A DNA stretch of 64,000 bases from Dipteris shenzhenensis (Eukaryota; Polypodiophyta; Polypodiopsida; Gleicheniales): assembly GCA_047967505.1 (NCBI GenBank), contig CM106539.1; one strand, 5' to 3'. Under the pieces are notes generated by a model. The model saw only the letters and a list, made by a program, of their open reading frames with translations. It searched no databases and was not told the origin of the DNA. Position numbers and translations under genes: made by a program. Shown in pieces: positions 18,976-30,590 of the stretch (its first letter is position 1; each line of letters opens with the position of its first letter).

Positions 18976-20396
18976 TCCTAAACTAGATATTATTAATAGC
19001 TATTCTTTGTTTCTTGCAGTATGCAAGGCAATACATTTTTGAACCTTAGTTAATTGCCAACAGATATGAAAAGGCATGACTTTTTGTGGAGGTTACATGA
19101 TGCCTCTTGTAATCGGATTCTAATCGATCGTCTATGAAAAAAAAAGCGCAGTTTTATCAAAGTGATGTCTATGAAGGAAACTAGTGTTTTTGAGAAAACA
19201 GAATGTGTAATCGATGTAGTATGGTGATCAAAATAATGAATCTGTTTGCTGTTTATCATTCTGAATGAAGAATATTCAATTGCTGTGTACAAAGTAAGCC
19301 TGTATGAAGTCGATTCATTATTAGAAGTAAATCAGAATGCAGTTATTGTGTAAGTTTGTATAAGAACAGATAGCACCGTCTATGTGAAGAATGAGTAATC
19401 TGTTGTGAGGGTGGTGCTAGCCCTTACGCTTGGCGATCCTGCAACGGTTCAAACCTTTAGAAGATCATAGTAAGAGGAGCCATTCTTGATGCTTAAGCGC
19501 GTGGCTGATTACTAAGGAGAAGCATGCACTACAGTTGGTTCGTATCTTCAAAAGACCTTGGCAACAGCAGTAAGACATCATCAACAATTTGTTCAAGAGG
19601 CAACGTATGATAGAAGGCTAAGCAGTTTCTAGTCTGATCAAGGTTGCAAGACGGAGGTTCCGATTTTTTGCTCGTAGCAATCTTGAACCAGGGCCATTCC
19701 TGATGCTGAATTCTTGGTATGATACGTGCATCAAGAAAACTGTCATGTTCTCGAAGATGATAATAAGAAGATCCGGTTTTGGAAGCAGTAGAAGTGTGAC
19801 ACATTGGAAAATATTGGCAACATAACTGTCATGTGATGAAACTACAATGTGGATCCACCAGAAAACCGAATGCAAACAGATTGATCATTTGCAGTAGTGT
19901 AATAAGAGAATACTCAGTCTTGATCAATTCAATCTGCCGACGGAATTAGCAAATTAACGGTACGATGCCATTGACGAAGTGACTTTTCTGTGGAGTTTCG
20001 ATGGGAAATGGAGCAAGTCTCAGAAGAAATCGACGGAAGAATTCTTGCTATCGTTATTGTCAGCCTTTGTAAACAACTACTAGCAACATGCAAACTTGTG
20101 GTAATTTCTGGAAGCGGCTAACATGCGAATTGGTTTATCTTGCATGGAGCACACGTTCCTGAGGGTTCAATTCTAGACTATTCTTTCCGGATCCTACCCA
20201 TCACATGTTGAGGAGGAGTAAGATATCCAAGTATTCATGCAAACTGGCAGATCCAATTCTTAATTCCGATTTGGCGAAGTCATTTGAATCTCCATTCGGC
20301 AGTCACAATTCAGGTCTAATTCCGATTTGAAGTAAGGCAGAAAAAGCAAAGCAATAAGATAGACATTATGGACAATGGGTCAACAAGGCCAATACA
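18976..20396. other. Unassigned interval, possibly the 5' region of gypsy element A
   Basis: No convincing gene. At 19430-19446 TGGCGATCCTGCAACGG has the form of a gypsy primer-binding site, but I cannot assign the tRNA and could not define an LTR ending before it. If it is right, 19430-20999 is the untranslated leader of element A. Confidence 0.25.
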
Positions 20397-20747
20397 GTGA
20401 ACAGTATGGAAGCATGGCTTCAAGAATTCAGCCAATGGAGAACAGATGCTGAAGAAAGAGAGGAGTTTGCTCAAACTCTTCTGATAGAATTCAGGAATTG
20501 GAAAACAGATTCTAAAGAAGCAAAGGAATACAATACAGAATTTCTGAATACATACTTGGAGGAATTGCGTGTTGATGTGATAAGAAAGGTCAGAGACAGA
20601 GTTTGGAAAGCAACAAAGCAGAAATGGTGCAGCACAGTTCTTGCTTTTGGATGTATTAACATGCCAAGGCAACAAAACAAATTTTTGGCAACATTGCAAC
20701 CACACATGTGTAAAGGAACATGCAGATGTTCTGGACCTCACTTCTAA
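20397..20747 (+). CDS. Small helical ORF upstream of gag of element A
   Basis: 116 codons. Residues 1-62 are Glu/Lys/Trp-rich and coiled-coil-like (AWLQEFSQWRTDAEEREEFAQ, then a related FRNWKTDSKEAKEYNTEFL, suggesting an internal ~25-residue duplication). The remainder contains scattered cysteines. It precedes the gag ORF by 250 bp in the same orientation and may be an extra leader protein or a displaced N-terminal part of gag. No family is recognised. Confidence 0.3.
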   Translation: MNSMEAWLQEFSQWRTDAEEREEFAQTLLIEFRNWKTDSKEAKEYNTEFLNTYLEELRVDVIRKVRDRVWKATKQKWCSTVLAFGCINMPRQQNKFLATLQPHMCKGTCRCSGPHF

Positions 20748-20999
20748 GTAAGGCACAGGAACAGAAGAGCATTTAGAATTCCATCAGAGTTCAGAGAATT
20801 GAGTGGATGATGTATGTCGGAACAATACAGAGGTGAAGGCTTGGGGTCTTATTACACCAGACTTTAGGCACAGAGAGAACAAAGAGAGAAGACCCTTCAG
20901 CAACACAGAAGAGTTGATACAAGCACTCAGATTGGAAATCTGACTGAGGAAGCCACAGTTGATCAGGAGGCTCAAACAGAGGTTGCAGGTAGCAGCAAT

Positions 21000-23816
21000 G
21001 TGGAACAGACATTATCACCTGAAGAACAAGATAGGATCAGAAATACTTTCTTTGGATTAATAGCATGGACAAGAATCCAACAACAGGTAGTGAGAAGACA
21101 ACAGTTTAATCCTGTGCCAAAGAGGCAAGTTAGAAGGAGAATTTTACCACCACTAATTAATCCAGTAATGGCTCAACCACCTAATCCACCAAACCTCAAA
21201 GTTAAATTTGCACATTTTGAGGGAAAATCCAAGAAGGAGGACCCTGGTGCCCATGTAGCTCAGTTTGAGACAAAATGGGGTGCAAGTGGATTTAATGGGG
21301 TGTATGGAGATGATGTGAAAATGCAGCAGTTTGCTACCACATTGGAGGCCAAAGCTATGAATTGGTTTAGGCAGTATGGTTTTGCTCACTTCAATACTAC
21401 TCAGGCATTGCAGGAGGCATTTCTGGGGAGATTCAGAAAAGAAAAGACTCCCGCAGATATCAGAACCAAGCTGCAAGGATTGAAACAGAAAAAATTGCTT
21501 GTTGAGGATTTTGCTCAGAAGTTTTTAGATCTGAATGGACGACTGGCTGCAAATGAGAGGCCCACCAATGAGACATTGGGGGAGTGGTTCTGTAAAGGAC
21601 TCAGAAAATCTCTCAGGACATCAGTTGCAAGCCAAGATATTCCTGCAGGTGCGGGAGGATTCAATGCATTGGTAGGTGCTGCCAGAAGAGCAGAAAAGAG
21701 AATGAGGAAATACAAAGGGTCACCCTCTAAGAAGAGCAAACACAAAAGTAAGAAGGACAAGAAGCATAGCAAGAAATCAGATTCTGATAGTGATTCAGAT
21801 GAAGATTCTGATGATGAGTCAGACTCAGATGCAGACTCTGACTCAGGCAGTGAGAATTCAGATTTAAATTCTGAGGAGGAAGAAGATTCAGATTCTGATG
21901 ATGAGGACAGAAAAAAGAGAAAGAAGAAAGGTAAGGGAAAAAGCAAGGAAAAATCCAGAAAACTCACGAAGTCCAAGAAGAAGACTTTAGAGGATCTGGG
22001 CAAGATGATTGCTGATACCCTGAAAACCATGGGCATTTCATCAACCCAAGAAAGAAGTAGAAGATATTGTAATGCTTGTAACATGACTAATCATGATGAC
22101 AGTACCTGCTGGTACAGACATAAAAACAGAACAGAAGTAGTGCAACCACCAACTTCTGCAAATATTGTGCAAGCTGAGAGCAGTAGGGGACCAAGGGGAC
22201 CACCAAAAAGATTCCAGCAAAGGAATTGGGGACCACCTAGCCCACAGGCTTGTGCATCATCATCATCAACACAGAATAGCTGCACTTATTGTGGAGGAGA
22301 TCACAGACAGGGTCCTGATTGCCCACTTTGGTGCAAGCACAAAGAGGAAAGGGGAATACCAATTATAAGGTATGATAATCAAAGGCAAGCAACTGGCAAA
22401 CAGCCAATTCAGTCAAACAGAATGCCACAAGCTAATGTAGTCATTGTGGATCAAATGGAACAGAAAACCATTATGGAGGAGATGAAAGTGGACCAGTCTG
22501 ATTCAAAGGTGTTGCATGTGGAGTGTGACTGCTCTAAATGCATTCAAGTAGAGGAAGTCCCTGAAGATCCACCTGAAGTTTTGGCTATCACAAGATCTAG
22601 AAAGCAGTTCATAAGTGATTTAGATGTTTCAGAATTATCTTTAACGGATCCCAGAGTTTGGGAGGCACAACAGCAGTGCAGAAAGAAAGTGCTCAAACAA
22701 GTTCACAAGCTGAGGAACAAAGTATTAGAGCTTCAGGAAGAATCAGATCAGAAGAAAATGGAAGAGCAGATGGCTAACAAACATGTACAGGATCCAATCC
22801 AACAAAGTAAAGATATTTCTAGGATGATGGAGCATACAACAGTCACATTAGATCAGTTGCTCAGTTTGGTCCCTGAATTCAGAAAGAATGTTCTGACAAA
22901 GTTTCTGGGGTCAGATCTGAATACAGAGGGGAAGCCAGATGATGTTAATGTTGTCAAAGTAGAACCGGAAGATGTGGACTATCTAGTTCCCAAGATAGAA
23001 TTGCAATTCAGCAAAGAAACAATTCAGGGAGTTCTGTTGGATGGAGGTTCAGGTGTGAACATATTACCAGAATTCCTGTATAGGAAGCTGAAACTACCCA
23101 GATTGGAGGAGGTGCCATTCCAAGTAAAGATGGCTGATCAGAGGAGGATACAGCCATTGGGCATACTCAGAAGACAGGAAATAGTGGTGGCAGGTTTGTC
23201 TTACCTAGTGAATTTAGTGGTGCTTCAGATGGAGGAAAATCACAGTCCATACCCTTTACTGTTAGGAAGGCCATGGTTTAATCAGGCCAAGCTTAAAATG
23301 GATTGGGGAAAGAGTAGAGTTACACTCAGAAAAGGCAAAAAGAAAATCAGACTGAATATGGTTCCAACTACAATCTTACCAATCCATGCAAGGGCATTGC
23401 ATGCTCAGGCAATTAGCATGGCAAATGAAATAGAGGAGGATGAAGAGGAAGCATTCCTCAGGGCCAATGAGTCAGTTATTCCAGTCTTTGACATAGATGT
23501 GGTAAGAATTGTGGAACAATACAAAGTGGAGAAAGATCAGAAGAAATCTGAACTAAAGGATCATTCAGAGAGCATGGAACAACCAGATTTGCAAGGAGCA
23601 GACCAATCAGATATAGATACTCTGAGTTCAGAACAGATGCAGAAAATGCATGTGCAACAAATTATACAAGCAGAGAAAGTGTTTGAGGAGCAAATGTCCA
23701 AAACAGCAAGGGTCAGACAAGATGAATTGCAGGATCTGAACTTGGGTTCAGAGGAAGAGCCTAGAATGGTCAAAATCAGTGTCCATGTGGAGGGTCAGTT
23801 CAGAGAACAATTAACT
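21000..23816 (+). CDS. Gypsy element A: gag-protease part of the polyprotein
   Basis: About 938 codons belong to the element; the open frame runs on to 23933 only through the inserted LINE. Domain order: basic N-terminus; Retrotrans_gag core ~70-225 (KFAHFEGKSKKEDPGAHVAQF, MNWFRQYG, F...FR.EKT); a long Ser/Asp/Glu then Lys tract ~240-330; a CCHC-like knuckle (YCNACNMTNHDDSTCWYRH, ~360); a second one (CTYCGGDHRQGPDCPLWC, ~427); a retropepsin domain near residue 680 with LLDGGSGVNILPEF, where DGGSG stands for the usual D(S/T)G; and LLLGRPW downstream. This points to a non-chromodomain, Tat/Athila-like or related plant gypsy lineage. The frame is intact up to the target duplication at 23802-23816 and resumes in frame at 37551. 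Confidence 0.85.
23793..23816 (+). repeat. Target-site duplication of the LINE, left copy
   Basis: The 15-mer AGAGAACAATTAACT (23802-23816) recurs as AGAGAACAACTAACT at 37536-37550, one mismatch. With a 3-base gap the match extends leftward to GGTCAG. Both copies encode the same residues (REQLT) in the same frame of element A. Confidence 0.8.
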
Positions 23817-23829
23817 TTTTTTTTTTTTT

Positions 23830-24598
23830 CCGAAAAAACAGTGCTAATTATATTACTTCGAGAACAAGATACAAAAGGTCAGCTTGTAGCTGATGGGCTG
23901 CGTTCACAAATTGGACACATCCCTAAAAGGTAACACAATAAATCACTCTCTCACGTCGGGATAAGGCGAGTGTGAATGAACAGCCATCGGGGTGGTGAGT
24001 AGCACCACCGAAGGCCTTGCGAGGTCTGCTCGAAGAAGAGGCCCTGAGTGTTCCAAGTCCGAAGGAAGCGTCTCCGCTTCTCTTGACCGGACCGGGAATC
24101 TCCCTGAATCTGGTCCCACTGGCCTCTGAGGGTATGAATAATCTCGCACCAAATATCAGTCATGATCTGGGCAGTCGATAAGAAGGTGCCACCGAGGATC
24201 TGCGCGCAACGCGAGGTCCAAATGTGCCACCCTGCTATGCTGCTGATAATCTCCCAGACTGGCTGCCTCTCCTGAACTCCTGTAATCGCCTCTGCTAGGT
24301 GCTGTGGGATACCCTCAAGCAGCCCCCATGTACCCTGCGTGATAAGGAAAGTGGGGTCCTGCTGGCATGCCTCAAATAAGTGATGTAGACCAGGTGCGGT
24401 GCTGCACCAACAGAACGCGCCCCACATGATCAAGCCTAGCTCTGGTGCTGCGCGAGTGAGAATCCCGAAAGTCCACCTCCACACTTCCTGGGCGCGAGTG
24501 CAGCTCCACAGGCAGTGCTTTGGTGACTCCTCAACCTCATGGCAAATTTGACAGCGTCCGTCCTAGCCTATCTGTCTCAACCAGCTCCCCACCGGAAG
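23830..24598 (-). pseudogene. LINE ORF2 3' part: zf-RVT C-terminal half, tail domain and 3' UTR
   Basis: Reading from 24598 leftward, LPVGSWLRQIG and a zinc pattern (CQICHEVEESPKHCLWSC) precede an open frame at 24484-23951 (starting MWRWTFGILTRAA). The zinc domain is the second half of the one whose first half ends at 31101 (WLLAHKG), so element B sits inside the zf-RVT coding sequence. A stop lies between LRQIG and the zinc pattern. The 3' UTR is ~120 bp, ending in A(14). Confidence 0.8.
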
Positions 24599-24603
24599 AC
24601 CTT
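24599..24603 (+). repeat. Target-site duplication of element B (left)
   Basis: ACCTT immediately before the 5' LTR; the same five bases follow the 3' LTR at 31096-31100. Five bases is the usual length for gypsy integrases. Confidence 0.95.
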
Positions 24604-25097
24604 TGTTATGCTCTAGTCGAGATAGCATGACCTCGGATAGATCGGTGGGCATTTTCTCTTAGATGACCAACTTTTGTAATTGTTAATGTGCGTAATTAAA
24701 TGGTCAAGAGAAGTAACTGCCAAAGTCCTAGGTGAGGGCGTAATGGCATTGACTAGATAGTCCTAATAGGGCTTGGGCCTAGGTGCATCTAAATGTGAAA
24801 ATTGCCAAGGGGCAATTTGTTTTAAAGGAACTCCAAGAGAGGGGTGAAAAAGGATGCATCTAAGTAAGGGCCTAAAATGTAAACATGTGGCCAGGAACTA
24901 TCTAGGGAGATGTGGGTCTCAAGGATAAGTATGAGGGAAGTAACGTGATATGAGGTGTGGAAAATACGTGTAAAATCCTTGAGAATTGGCTGGGAGGTAT
25001 AAACAATTGCCATCGCCCGTGATCGTGATGAGTTAGTGCGCAGGTTCAATACACAGTCAGGAACTGTAGATTAAGGATAAAGAGAAATTTGTTAACA
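24604..25097 (+). mobile_element. Element B 5' LTR
   Basis: 494 bp, starting TGTTATGCTC and ending TTTGTTAACA (TGTTA...TAACA inverted ends). It differs from the 3' LTR (30603-31095) by two substitutions (near 24725 and 25061) and one 1-bp indel (near 24627), about 99.4% identity. A TATAAAC box lies at 24998, so the transcript start is likely near the LTR end. Confidence 0.97.
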
Positions 25098-25099
25098 CT

Positions 25100-25111
25100 T
25101 GGTATCAGAGC
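25100..25111 (+). promoter_or_regulatory. Element B primer-binding site
   Basis: TGGTATCAGAGC starts two bases after the LTR end (CT spacer), matching initiator tRNA-Met. Confidence 0.95.
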
Positions 25112-25886
25112 GGAGGCAAGGAAGAGTTCAACGGGCTCAACCTCACCTAGGAATTTTACGGAAAGCTGACGGAAGGCGTTGCGCGGTGGCTTGGTAGAGA
25201 ATCGACGAATGATAGAATTGTCGATCATACGGGTTGCAGTTAGAACCGGTATCGTGAATCGAGAAGGGGCAAAGTTGATCGCGATTTCAAGCGACTGGGA
25301 GAACTAAGCGTGACTGTAGTTCGATTCGAGACTTCGTGCAACCGGTAGCAGCGTGAGAAGTGACTTGTCCGTGGCTACAGCAGTTGGGTGCTTCATCGTG
25401 CGGCATATACTCTGAGCGCCGATGCAAGGATTTGGAAAGCGATAGCCAGGGGTAATTTAACGTTTAAAAAAAAAAAGGTACTCGCCCGCAGCCAACAACG
25501 AACTGTTGGGCTTTGGATAGCGTGGTGGTTCGCCGGTCAGACGGGACTTCTAAAATTGTGGCTGGACCTAGAGGGTTGCCGTGACGACGGATAGCAACAG
25601 TTCGGAGGTTGGAGACCGTGTGGTCCGAAATACTCACCGAAATAAGAGAAGGATATCCCGCTAGCTAGCGCTTTGTTTGCATCGGAGTTACATCGGGCGT
25701 TGGTACCTTTAACGTGGAGATTCCAGGGAGCATTTTATTTTGAAAAAAAAATAATTCTGAGTGCTAAGTACCTGTTAGTTCGTTTTTTTTTCCAGCAGGG
25801 ACTGTTGTTTATTTTTTCTGTGTATAAGAAAAGGGGGAAATCCACAAAAAAAAAAAAAAAAAACCCCATCTTCCATTGCGAACTTA
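25112..25886 (+). other. Element B leader region
   Basis: 775 bp between PBS and gag. It contains A-runs at 25467-25477, 25744 and 25847-25862, and short chance ORFs. No function is visible. Confidence 0.5.
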
Positions 25887-26969
25887 ATGGAAGCAGAAGG
25901 GCAGAATTCAAGGATGAATCCTAGTGAGTCTAGAGCTCAATCTACACAACAGATGTCACATCACGCAGCACCTACATTGATTGGTAGGATTTCAATATTA
26001 GAGGATGCTTTACAGCAGATTATGAACCAGCAGCTTCAGGTGAATGCTGGTCAAAATGAGATCAGGGAGATGGTGCAAGCCTTGTCGGCTAGACCGTCTA
26101 GGATTGATAAGGGCAAAGCTCCAGCAGAGCCAGAGCCCAGTGTACATTCATTAGAGCGCGCAAGGGTCAAAGTGCCTAATATCGCTAATTATAGACCGGA
26201 GAAGTACGCTGGTCGGATGACCGAGCGCAGCTCTGATGTGATCGAGGTTTGGTTGCACAAGTGGGAAGAAGCCTTCGCCATTTGTGAGATTAGATCCGAT
26301 CTAAAGAAGATCCGCGAGGCCACACACCTATTTATTGAGGCAGCGGATAGATGGTGGATAAAGCAACAGAAGGATCAAGTTGCTCCAACCACTTGGGAAG
26401 GGTTCAAAGCTGAATTCAAGAAACACTTTCTCCCACCTGATGAAGAATCCCGAGCTTGGGATGCTTATAGAAATCTTCGTCAGAGGAGCTTGTCAGTGGC
26501 AGAGTACACTGACAAATTCAGAGAATGTGTTATGAAAATAACAGACCCTCTCCCTATGTCGGTTCAGTTAAAAGACTATATCTATGGACTGAACGACAAA
26601 ATAAAAATGGAAGTTCGGGCTAAATATGTGACTACACTAGATGAATCTATAGCAGTAGCCCTGAACTATGAGGATGCCAGGGGTAGGTCTGGTGGATTTG
26701 TGCAGGCAGGGACTCAGTATGAGCACCCGAGAAAAGGGGGATTTCAGAGGAAATGGGTTTCAAAGACAAGTGTCTCGCAGCCAAGTGGCCAAACCAAGCA
26801 GGTGAAGCCGGTTGAGGGACCAGTAAAAACAAGTACCACCGTTGGGGTGAAAAGGAAAATAACTCCAATGGCAGCCCGGGCTTGGTCAAAGTCCTCATTG
26901 ACCCCTGAACAAAAAGAGAAAGCTAGGAAAGAAGGATTGTGCTTCGGCTGCCTTCAGCGACATCAGTAG
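25887..26969 (+). CDS. Element B gag
   Basis: 360 codons from ATG 25887 to TAG 26967-26969. Retrotrans_gag core ~95-225: the Y.GR....V..WL..WE.AF pattern, then EAADRWWIKQQKDQV, TWEGFKAEFKKHFLPPD and LRQRSLSVAEYTDKFRECV. A basic linker follows, then the start of a zinc knuckle, CFGCLQRHQ, at which the TAG falls; the expected last Cys (KDC) is read in the same frame just after it. The protein forms the particle shell and binds RNA. Whether the stop is a mutation or a suppressible codon cannot be told from one copy. Confidence 0.85.
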   Translation: MEAEGQNSRMNPSESRAQSTQQMSHHAAPTLIGRISILEDALQQIMNQQLQVNAGQNEIREMVQALSARPSRIDKGKAPAEPEPSVHSLERARVKVPNIANYRPEKYAGRMTERSSDVIEVWLHKWEEAFAICEIRSDLKKIREATHLFIEAADRWWIKQQKDQVAPTTWEGFKAEFKKHFLPPDEESRAWDAYRNLRQRSLSVAEYTDKFRECVMKITDPLPMSVQLKDYIYGLNDKIKMEVRAKYVTTLDESIAVALNYEDARGRSGGFVQAGTQYEHPRKGGFQRKWVSKTSVSQPSGQTKQVKPVEGPVKTSTTVGVKRKITPMAARAWSKSSLTPEQKEKARKEGLCFGCLQRHQ

Positions 26970-27518
26970 AAGGATTGTCCACTGAACAAAGATCGTCGCA
27001 CGGCTAATATGATAATATCTGAATGCGACGTAGAAATGCAGGAGAGTCCCAGTGCGGAACATATGCAGATGCAACTGGCGGGACCTTCTCAGAGGTTAGT
27101 ACCTTGTTTGTTATGTGTATCTGTTGCTAAGTTAGTGACGAGTGCACCTGATAACATCCTATCTAAGCCCGCAGCAACGGGGTATACAGCCTTCAACGAT
27201 ACGGAGTTGATCAAAATGAAAGGGCAAGTGGCCAGTCATGATGTCATTGTGTTGTTTGACTCAGCGTCAACTCACAATGTGATAAACTCCAAGCTCGTGA
27301 AGAGGCTGAAATTAAAGACAAGTCCATCTGACTATGCGTACACAGTCAGGATGGCAGATGGAAGTTCAACTGAAGTATGGGACCAAAGGGTTACCCAGTT
27401 GGAGCTTCGAATTCAGGACTATGCTGAGAAGCTTGATTTTGAAATGACCAAGCTTGCTCATGCAGATATAGCCCTGGGAATGGCGTGGCATTCTAGGAAG
27501 AATCCAGCCATTAATTGA
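26970..27518 (+). CDS. Element B protease region between two in-frame stops
   Basis: It continues the gag frame after the TAG. KDCPLNKDRR completes the knuckle; then the retropepsin motif VLFDSASTHNVINSKLVKRL (D-S-A for D-S/T-G/A) lies near 27256-27315, followed by the conserved DIALGMAWHSRKNPAIN. The frame stops at TGA 27516-27518 where chromoviruses have Trp (the N-P-x-I-D/N-W motif), so TGG to TGA is the simplest reading. A methionine at 27009 could start a separate product. Confidence 0.75.
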   Translation, partial: KDCPLNKDRRTANMIISECDVEMQESPSAEHMQMQLAGPSQRLVPCLLCVSVAKLVTSAPDNILSKPAATGYTAFNDTELIKMKGQVASHDVIVLFDSASTHNVINSKLVKRLKLKTSPSDYAYTVRMADGSSTEVWDQRVTQLELRIQDYAEKLDFEMTKLAHADIALGMAWHSRKNPAIN

Positions 27519-27542
27519 AAAAAGCACGTATATCAATTCAAG

Positions 27543-30500
27543 ATGAATGATGTGCTTTATGTCTTGCGAGGTGAAAAAGATATACCTCAGGGACCGTTGG
27601 TTTCCGTGATGGAAATCAGAAAGGCTCAAGTAGAGTTTTTATACCTTTGCACAGCATCAGTAGAGTCGGTGGATGATTCTTCGACTAGCACTGATGTTAC
27701 GCAAAGTGGTGAGATGGCCAAGCTGGCTAATCTTATAACAGAGGAGTTCTCTGAATGTTTTAGGGATGAACTACCTTATGGGTTACCTCCAGAGCGGAAA
27801 GTTCAGCATAAGATTGAACTGATCCCGGGGGCAGAACCTGTAAATAGACCTCCCTATAGAATGAGTTTTACTGAAGAAGCGGAGGTGCGTAGGCAACTGG
27901 AAGAATACCTCAAGTTGGGACAGATTCAACCAAGTTTCTCACCTTTTGCTTCACCAGTGATATTAAAGAGGAAAAAGGATGATACGTTTCGCCTCTGTAT
28001 AGATTACAGAGCATTGAATAATATCACTGTTAAGCACAGGTATCCGATGGCTCGGATTGATGATTTGCTAGATGCATTACATGGAGCCGTGATTTTCAGC
28101 AAGATAGATCTTAAGTGCGGCTATCATCAGATCCGGATTAGAGCCGAGGATGTGCATAAAACCGCTTTTAGAAGCAGGTTTGGTCATTATGAGTTTTTGG
28201 TAATGCCCTTCGGACTTACCAATGCTCCAGCGACCTTCGTCATGCTTATGAACGATTTACTACGTCCGTATATCGGAAAGTTCGTAGTACATTTTATTGA
28301 CGATGTCTTGATATTCAGTAAAAGTATTACTGAGCATCGTGAACACTTAAGGATAGTGTTCAGTACTTTGAGGAAAGCCAGTCTTTACGTGAATAAAAAG
28401 AAAACTATACTGTGTATGGTTAGGCTTGAGTATTTAGGTATCATAATTACTCCACAGGGGGTAGAAATGGATCCGAAGAAAGTGGCTGCGATACTAACTT
28501 GGCCAATCCCTCAGAGTCTGACCGCGTTGCGATCATTCTTGGGATTTGTCCAGTTTTATAGAAGGCATATCAAAGGATATTCCGAAATAGTATCGCCATT
28601 GACTGATCTGACCTCAGATAAAGTACCTTTTATTTGGGGACAGAATCAACAGGAAAGTTTTAACACCATAAAACAAGCTGTGGTCTCAGGACCGGTGTTA
28701 AAAATAGTTGATCCCCAGAAACCGTTGTTCCTAGAAACCGATGCAAGTGGCATTGCGGTAGGAGCAGTCCTCCTTCAAGAGGGAAGGCCAGTAGCCTTTG
28801 AAAGCAAGAAGCTTTCTCCCTCTCAAAGGAATTGGCCAACTCATGAATTGGAGTTGTATGCTGTTATCCATGCTTTGAAAACATGGAGGCATTATCTGTA
28901 TGGTTCAGAGTTTTATGTGGATGTGGATCATGATACTCTGAAACATTTCTGTAAACAGCCTGACTTGAGGGGCCGCCAAGCTAGGTGGGCAGAGCTCATG
29001 CAGGAGTTTAATCTAACGATTCGGTACCGAAGAGGAAAAGACAATAAGGTAGCTGATGCGTTGTCTCGCATTATGCACAACCTGAGTTTCACGGTATTAG
29101 AGAGTGCTCTAATGACCGAGATCAGAGAAACTCAGAAGGTGGACGAGTTTGTCCAGAGCTTATGGCCTAAGGCTCATGTATTAAAACCCAAGGAAAATGA
29201 AAAGGATGACCTGGCATCCAGAAAAGGCCAAACTTATGCAAGATATACCATAAGGGATGGTATGCTAGTTAGAAATGGCAAGGTTGTAGTACCTGGTCAG
29301 AATGATCTCAGGCAGAGAGTCATTCGACAATGCCATGATAGCCCATGTGCGGGACATCCAGGAGTCGAGAAGACATATGATCTCGTGAAACGAGATTTCT
29401 TTTGGCCCAAGATGAAAAAGCATATTCATGAATATGTGACACGGTGTTTCTCGTGTCAGGTAAGTAAGGCCGAGCGGGTGAAGCCACCCGGACTTTTACA
29501 GCCCTTGGAAATACCACTAAGTAAGTGGGAGAGCATTTCCATGGATTTTATTGTAGGACTACCTGCAACGCAAGGAGGGTATAATTCTATCCTTGTGGTG
29601 GTTGATCGTCTAACTAAGATGGCTCACTTCATTCCGACTAGAGAGTCTATTAGTGCCCCGCAAGTAGCGGAGTTGTTTATTAGACATATATTTCGTCTGC
29701 ATGGATTGCCTAGATCCATAGTGTCAGACAGAGATGTCAGGTTTACCGGTCACTTTTGGACCGCGGTATTTGAGACACTAAGGACTGAGTTGGGAATGAG
29801 TAGTGGGGATCATCCTGAGACGGATGGTCAGACGGAGAGAGTCAACCAGACTTTAGAGGATATGCTGAGAGCATATGTGTCATTGAGGCAACATACATGG
29901 GACAAGTGGTTGCCATTGTTGGAGTTTGCCTACAATGATAGGAAACATTCATCTACTGGGTTCAGTCTGTTTGAACTGAACTATGGTTATAGACCAGCTA
30001 ATCCAACTATAGTTGGAGTACCTCAGAAAGTGCCTAGTGCCGCGAACTTTGTAGTTCAAATGCGGGAGATGCTAGCACTTGCGAGAGCTAATATCCGCCA
30101 GGCTATGGATAGAGCCAAGGTGTATGCGGATGAAAATCGGTCTATAAGAGTATTTGAAGAAGGAGAAAAAGTTTTTCTCAGAATTCCTTCGCACTCGAAG
30201 TCGTTGACTTCAGGGGAGTGTGCTAAGTTATCACCTCGATACTGTGGGCCGTGGTTAATTCTAAAGAGAATAGGCAGTGTAGCCTATAAATTAGAATTGC
30301 CACAGGGGTGTAAGGTGCACCCGGTTTTTCATGTTTCGCGCTTAAAGAAATTTTTGCATACAGGTGACTCACTAATCGAAGGTGTGGTTTTGTTTCAGGA
30401 GATAGAGGATATTGCAAGGCGCAAACCAACAAGAATCCTGGACCGAGGAACAATGCAAATACGAAATCGGAAGATACCCACGGTGTTGGTTGCATGGCAT

Positions 30501-30590
30501 GGTCAGCCTCTATCGGAAGCTACCTGGGAATCCGTATACCAGTTGCGGAGAGCATTCCCAGATTTCATCATCGAGGACGCTGATGCTTGA
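27543..30590 (+). CDS. Element B pol: RT, RNase H, integrase, chromodomain-like
   Basis: 1015 codons, same frame as gag and protease. RT: LCIDYRALNNITVKHRYP, IDLKCGYHQIRI and the catalytic FIDD near residues 251-254. RNase H: LETDASGIAVGA near 398, then THELELYAV. Integrase: zinc-binding H-H-C-C from ~597 (HDSPCAGHPG...CFSC), catalytic D at ~665 (MDFIVGLP), D at ~728 (SDRDVRF) and E in the TDGQTERVNQ region, as in the plant consensus. C-terminus ~950-1005 (PTVLVAWHGQPLSEATWE) is chromodomain-like, the part thought to steer integration to modified chromatin. All catalytic residues appear present, so pol itself looks intact. Confidence 0.95.
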   Translation: MNDVLYVLRGEKDIPQGPLVSVMEIRKAQVEFLYLCTASVESVDDSSTSTDVTQSGEMAKLANLITEEFSECFRDELPYGLPPERKVQHKIELIPGAEPVNRPPYRMSFTEEAEVRRQLEEYLKLGQIQPSFSPFASPVILKRKKDDTFRLCIDYRALNNITVKHRYPMARIDDLLDALHGAVIFSKIDLKCGYHQIRIRAEDVHKTAFRSRFGHYEFLVMPFGLTNAPATFVMLMNDLLRPYIGKFVVHFIDDVLIFSKSITEHREHLRIVFSTLRKASLYVNKKKTILCMVRLEYLGIIITPQGVEMDPKKVAAILTWPIPQSLTALRSFLGFVQFYRRHIKGYSEIVSPLTDLTSDKVPFIWGQNQQESFNTIKQAVVSGPVLKIVDPQKPLFLETDASGIAVGAVLLQEGRPVAFESKKLSPSQRNWPTHELELYAVIHALKTWRHYLYGSEFYVDVDHDTLKHFCKQPDLRGRQARWAELMQEFNLTIRYRRGKDNKVADALSRIMHNLSFTVLESALMTEIRETQKVDEFVQSLWPKAHVLKPKENEKDDLASRKGQTYARYTIRDGMLVRNGKVVVPGQNDLRQRVIRQCHDSPCAGHPGVEKTYDLVKRDFFWPKMKKHIHEYVTRCFSCQVSKAERVKPPGLLQPLEIPLSKWESISMDFIVGLPATQGGYNSILVVVDRLTKMAHFIPTRESISAPQVAELFIRHIFRLHGLPRSIVSDRDVRFTGHFWTAVFETLRTELGMSSGDHPETDGQTERVNQTLEDMLRAYVSLRQHTWDKWLPLLEFAYNDRKHSSTGFSLFELNYGYRPANPTIVGVPQKVPSAANFVVQMREMLALARANIRQAMDRAKVYADENRSIRVFEEGEKVFLRIPSHSKSLTSGECAKLSPRYCGPWLILKRIGSVAYKLELPQGCKVHPVFHVSRLKKFLHTGDSLIEGVVLFQEIEDIARRKPTRILDRGTMQIRNRKIPTVLVAWHGQPLSEATWESVYQLRRAFPDFIIEDADA

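Noticed and set aside
24822-25049. 75-codon minus frame present at both 24822 and 30820
   Set aside because: It lies within the two LTRs of element B and is duplicated with them; no coding signature.
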